This document shows positions 61,340 to 64,000 of a stretch of DNA of 64,000 nucleotides, one piece after another. The DNA is from Bradyrhizobium sp. SZCCHNS1050 (lineage in GTDB: Bacteria > Pseudomonadota > Alphaproteobacteria > Rhizobiales > Xanthobacteraceae). The position numbers and the translations under genes are program-made. The stretch lies in the NCBI RefSeq assembly GCF_032484785.1, contig NZ_JAUETR010000002.1:682001-746000 (forward strand), read 5' to 3'. Positions within the stretch are counted from its first letter, which is position 1. Every line of letters starts with the position of its first letter. Below the pieces are notes generated by a model. It saw only the letters and a list, made by a program, of their open reading frames with translations, did no database searches and was not told the DNA's origin.

Positions 61340-61831
61340 AGTCCTTGACGGGTGGAGCGGAGTCGTCCTAGCTTCCGGCCCGGTTCGGCGCACAGTCATG
61401 TTTCGGGTCTGGCCGGCCGCTTCCCTCGAGAGGGTTCGAAGACGACCACGCCGCCGTCGCCACGGCAGCGGGCGTGGGTCGCCGTCTGCCCTGTAGACCA
61501 TCGCTGCGCCGACGCGCCCCGACGGGGAACCCACTAGATGTGGGGCCTCCCCTGCAGGGACGACGGAGCAGAACGGCGGGAGTGACGCGTTGAGAACGGA
61601 CGGTGCGGGCAGCGGACGGGCTGCACGCCCCGCGCAGGAAGACGGGGCGAGACGCCGGACAACGGCGCAAGGCCTTCGTCTTCGAGGCTGAACAGATGCG
61701 GACCGGGCAACCGGTTGAACTGCGGCGGCAGACGAATTTTCCGGCAGCGTCCGGGGACTTCCAGCCGTCGCCCTTGGATGCAATGATCCCGGCCGCCAAG
61801 CGCGGTCCGGCAAGAACTATTGGGGCTCGCG
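61340..61831 (+). ncRNA. Hairpin-rich leader upstream of nrdJ (candidate structured RNA)
   Basis: This 490-bp stretch has no convincing gene but several local stems on the plus strand: CCCC-GA-CGGGG near 61517, CCCAC-TAGAT-GTGGG at 61530-61544, CCCTGCAGGG near 61550, GCAGC-N8-GCTGC near 61609-61626, and ACCGG-GCAA-CCGGT near 61705, which has a GNRA tetraloop. The density suggests an RNA element that controls nrdJ. It does not match the cobalamin riboswitch core, RNase P RNA or tmRNA as I know them. Edges and class are undetermined. Confidence 0.35.
61531..61546. promoter_or_regulatory. Weak NrdR-box-like site
   Basis: CCACTAGATGTGGGGC resembles the 16-bp NrdR box found before ribonucleotide reductase genes (core ACTAGATGT). 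Genuine boxes usually occur in pairs; I see no partner, and this one coincides with a hairpin of the leader. It is about 285 bp upstream of the nrdJ start. Low confidence. Confidence 0.3.
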
Positions 61832-64000
61832 ATGCGGATTGAACGGCGCAACACCACCGAAGGACAGTCGCCCTATGCAGGGATCGACTTCCGCCTGACC
61901 ACGTCCGAGATCAAGAATCCGGATGGCTCCGTGGTGTTCCGGCTCGAGAATGTCGAGGTCCCCGAGTTCTGGTCGCAGGTCGCCTCCGACGTGCTGGCGC
62001 AGAAGTATTTCCGCAAGGCCGGCGTTGCCGCCAAGTTGAAGAAGGTCGAGGAAGAGAGCGTGCCGTCGTGGCTGTGGCGCTCGGTGCCCGACACCGAGGC
62101 GCTGGCCGCGCTGCCTGAGAACGAGCGCTACGGCAGCGAGCGCTCGGCCAAGCAGGTGTTCGACCGTCTCGCCGGCTGCTGGACCTATTGGGGCTGGAAG
62201 GGCAACTACTTCTCCTCGGAAGCGGACGCGCAGGCGTTCTATGACGAGCTCCGCGTCATGCTGGCCAAGCAGATGGTCGCGCCGAACTCGCCGCAATGGT
62301 TCAACACCGGTCTGCACTGGGCCTACGGCATCGACGGCCCCGGCCAGGGCCACTATTACGTCGACTACAAGACCGGCAAGCTGACCAAGTCGAAGTCGTC
62401 CTACGAGCATCCGCAGCCGCACGCCTGCTTCATCCAGGGCGTCGAGGACGACCTCGTCAATGACGGCGGCATCATGGATTTGTGGGTGCGCGAGGCGCGC
62501 CTGTTCAAATACGGCTCCGGCACCGGCTCCAACTTCTCGCGGCTGCGCGGCGAAGGCGAGCGGCTGTCGGGCGGCGGCCGCTCGTCCGGCCTGATGAGCT
62601 TCCTCAAGATCGGCGACCGCGCCGCAGGCGCCATCAAGTCGGGCGGCACGACGCGCCGCGCCGCCAAGATGGTGGTGGTCGACGCCGACCATCCGGACAT
62701 CGAGGCCTATATCGACTGGAAGGTGAAGGAGGAGCAGAAAGTCGCGGCGCTGGTCACCGGCTCCAAGATCAACCAGAAGCACCTCAAGGCCGTGATGAAG
62801 GCCTGCGTCAATTGCGAGGGCTCCGGCGACGACTGCTTCGATCCCGAGAAGAACCCTGCCCTGCGCCGCGAGATCAAGCTCGCGCGCCGCGCGCTGGTGC
62901 CCGACAACTACATCAAGCGGGTCATCCAGTTCGCCAAGCAGGGCTACAAGGACATCGACTTCCCGATCTACGACACCGACTGGGATTCCGAGGCGTATCT
63001 GACGGTCTCCGGCCAGAACTCCAACAACTCGGTGTCGCTGAAGGACGACTTCCTCCGCGCCGTCGAGACCGACGGCGACTGGAGCCTGATCGGCCGCACC
63101 AACAAGAAGGTCGTCAAGACGCTGAAGGCCAGGGACCTCTGGGAGAAGATCGGCCACGCCGCCTGGGCCTCGGCCGATCCCGGCCTGCACTTCAACACCA
63201 CGATGAACGACTGGCACACCTGCAAGGCGTCCGGCGACATCCGCGCGTCCAATCCGTGCTCGGAATACATGTTCCTGGACGACACCGCGTGCAACCTGGC
63301 CTCGGCCAATCTGCTGACGTTCTACAACACCGAAACGAAGCACTTCGACGTCGGCGCCTACGAGCATCTCTGCCGGCTCTGGACGGTCGTGCTCGAGATC
63401 TCCGTGCTGATGGCGCAGTTCCCGTCGAAGGCGATCGCCGAGCTGTCCTACGAGTTCCGCACGCTGGGCCTCGGCTATGCCAATATCGGCGGCCTCTTGA
63501 TGACCATGGGCCTGTCCTACGACTCCAAGGAAGGCCGCGCGCTGTGCGGCGCGCTCTCGGCCATCATGACCGGCATCGCCTACAAGACCTCCGCCGAGAT
63601 GGCCGGCGAGCTCGGATCCTTCCCCGGCTACAAGAAGAACGCCGCGCACATGCTGCGCGTCATCCGCAACCATCGCCGCGCCGCGCGCGGCGAGGCGACC
63701 GGCTATGAGGCGCTCTCGGTCGCCCCGGTGCCGCTCGACCACGCCCACTGCCCGCAGGTCTCGCTGGTCAGCCACGCCATCCAGGCCTGGGACGACGCGC
63801 TCGCGCTCGGCGAGACCAACGGCTACCGCAACGCCCAGGTCACCGTGGTCGCCCCCACCGGCACCATCGGCCTGGTGATGGACTGCGACACCACCGGCAT
63901 CGAGCCTGATTTCGCGCTGGTGAAGTTCAAGAAGCTGGCCGGCGGCGGCTACTTCAAGATCATCAACCGCGCCGTGCCTGCGGCCCTGCGCGTGCTCGGC
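61832..64000 (+). CDS. nrdJ: Vitamin B12-dependent ribonucleotide reductase (class II), N-terminal part, cut by the right edge
   Basis: The frame is open from the ATG at 61832 to the window end, 723 codons with no stop. The start is MRIERRNTTEGQSPYAGIDF. Visible class II NrdJ features: APNSPQWFNTGLHWAYG, QPHACFIQGVEDDL with the first active-site cysteine, KYGSGTGSNFSRLRGEGE, an insert with CVNCEGSGDDC, and the loop SNPCSEYMFLDDTACNLASANL with the NxCxE radical-site residues, then VVAPTGTIGLVMDCDTTGIEP. The enzyme makes deoxyribonucleotides using adenosylcobalamin and works with or without oxygen. Family members are about 1250 residues, so roughly 40 percent lies outside. Long opposite-strand frames in this region are shadows. 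Confidence 0.96.
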   Translation, partial: MRIERRNTTEGQSPYAGIDFRLTTSEIKNPDGSVVFRLENVEVPEFWSQVASDVLAQKYFRKAGVAAKLKKVEEESVPSWLWRSVPDTEALAALPENERYGSERSAKQVFDRLAGCWTYWGWKGNYFSSEADAQAFYDELRVMLAKQMVAPNSPQWFNTGLHWAYGIDGPGQGHYYVDYKTGKLTKSKSSYEHPQPHACFIQGVEDDLVNDGGIMDLWVREARLFKYGSGTGSNFSRLRGEGERLSGGGRSSGLMSFLKIGDRAAGAIKSGGTTRRAAKMVVVDADHPDIEAYIDWKVKEEQKVAALVTGSKINQKHLKAVMKACVNCEGSGDDCFDPEKNPALRREIKLARRALVPDNYIKRVIQFAKQGYKDIDFPIYDTDWDSEAYLTVSGQNSNNSVSLKDDFLRAVETDGDWSLIGRTNKKVVKTLKARDLWEKIGHAAWASADPGLHFNTTMNDWHTCKASGDIRASNPCSEYMFLDDTACNLASANLLTFYNTETKHFDVGAYEHLCRLWTVVLEISVLMAQFPSKAIAELSYEFRTLGLGYANIGGLLMTMGLSYDSKEGRALCGALSAIMTGIAYKTSAEMAGELGSFPGYKKNAAHMLRVIRNHRRAARGEATGYEALSVAPVPLDHAHCPQVSLVSHAIQAWDDALALGETNGYRNAQVTVVAPTGTIGLVMDCDTTGIEPDFALVKFKKLAGGGYFKIINRAVPAALRVLG

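Noticed and set aside
61325..61813. Minus-strand frames of 140-160 residues upstream of nrdJ
   Set aside because: They have no domain, no good ribosome-binding site, and lie across the hairpins of the leader.
61340..61831. Cobalamin riboswitch, tmRNA or RNase P RNA before nrdJ
   Set aside because: The conserved cores of these RNAs (B12 box, tag-coding loop, RNase P P4 elements) are not visible to me.
61817..63775. 652-residue minus-strand frame opposite nrdJ
   Set aside because: The plus-strand frame reads as NrdJ with conserved motifs to the window end; the opposite frame is a shadow with no recognisable motif.

Overview
This looks like about 64 kb of chromosome from a Bradyrhizobium-like alphaproteobacterium (Rhizobiales). 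The DNA is uniformly GC-rich with strong G/C third-position bias. The conserved genes fit that group: the amidase / PBP1A / prfB block, RNase E with a split S1 domain, aroQ-accB-accC, aat next to a DUF2155 gene, an NDUFA12-type complex I subunit, a DUF1236 protein, a BA14K protein and a B12-dependent NrdJ. I found no tRNA, rRNA, CRISPR array, transposase or phage gene.

Layout. 1-246: 3' end of an M23 peptidase. 310-7000: a LysM protein, then an accessory cluster (LysR regulator, divergent MFS transporter, carotenoid/stilbene oxygenase, GST, GlcG/HbpS-like protein). The cluster is bracketed by a 31-bp near-repeat of the LysM gene's 3' end and contains a stranded tail of a Cys/Met-metabolism enzyme. 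7150-7530: a structured repeat of the kind I recall as dispersed in Bradyrhizobium genomes. 7724-16000: an Aer-like chemoreceptor, DUF3124 protein, Kef-type antiporter, upp, a DMT exporter, a 3-hydroxyisobutyrate-dehydrogenase-like enzyme, and prfB with its programmed +1 frameshift. 16045-24203: mrcA (PBP1A), an AMIN-domain amidase and divergent rne, ending in a perfect terminator. 24257-28130: a dctA 3' remnant, an aminotransferase, a periplasmic M48/TPR protease and a Com1/DsbA-like thiol protein.

28177-31552: a GntR regulator divergent from tcuAB (tricarballylate oxidation), with a perfect palindrome between them. 31677-32505: a DUF1236 gene behind an EcfG-type general-stress promoter. 32705-40049: the core run aroQ-accB-accC-...-aat-DUF2155, interrupted by a three-gene phosphorelay (CHASE3 kinase, CheY-like regulator, REC-HisKA_2 kinase). 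40263-53645: mostly accessory metabolism (SDR, HSL-family hydrolase, cupin, aromatic aminotransferase, YitT, SBF transporter, incomplete polar amino acid ABC system with a DadA-like oxidase, GlxA-type regulator divergent from an isonitrile-hydratase-like protein). 53734-55030: the NDUFA12 subunit and a BA14K protein. 55428-60125: two tandem paralogous hybrid kinases. 61016-64000: a DMT exporter's upstream region, a hairpin-rich leader, and nrdJ running off the right edge.

The points most worth following are the histidine-rich insert in RNase E, the hairpin-rich nrdJ leader, the three-gene phosphorelay, a secreted 8-cysteine miniprotein, the oxygenase cluster with its flanking repeat, and the gene-tail remnants marking past rearrangements. 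I did not find a clearly novel defence or mobile system. All assignments come from reading motifs, with no database search.
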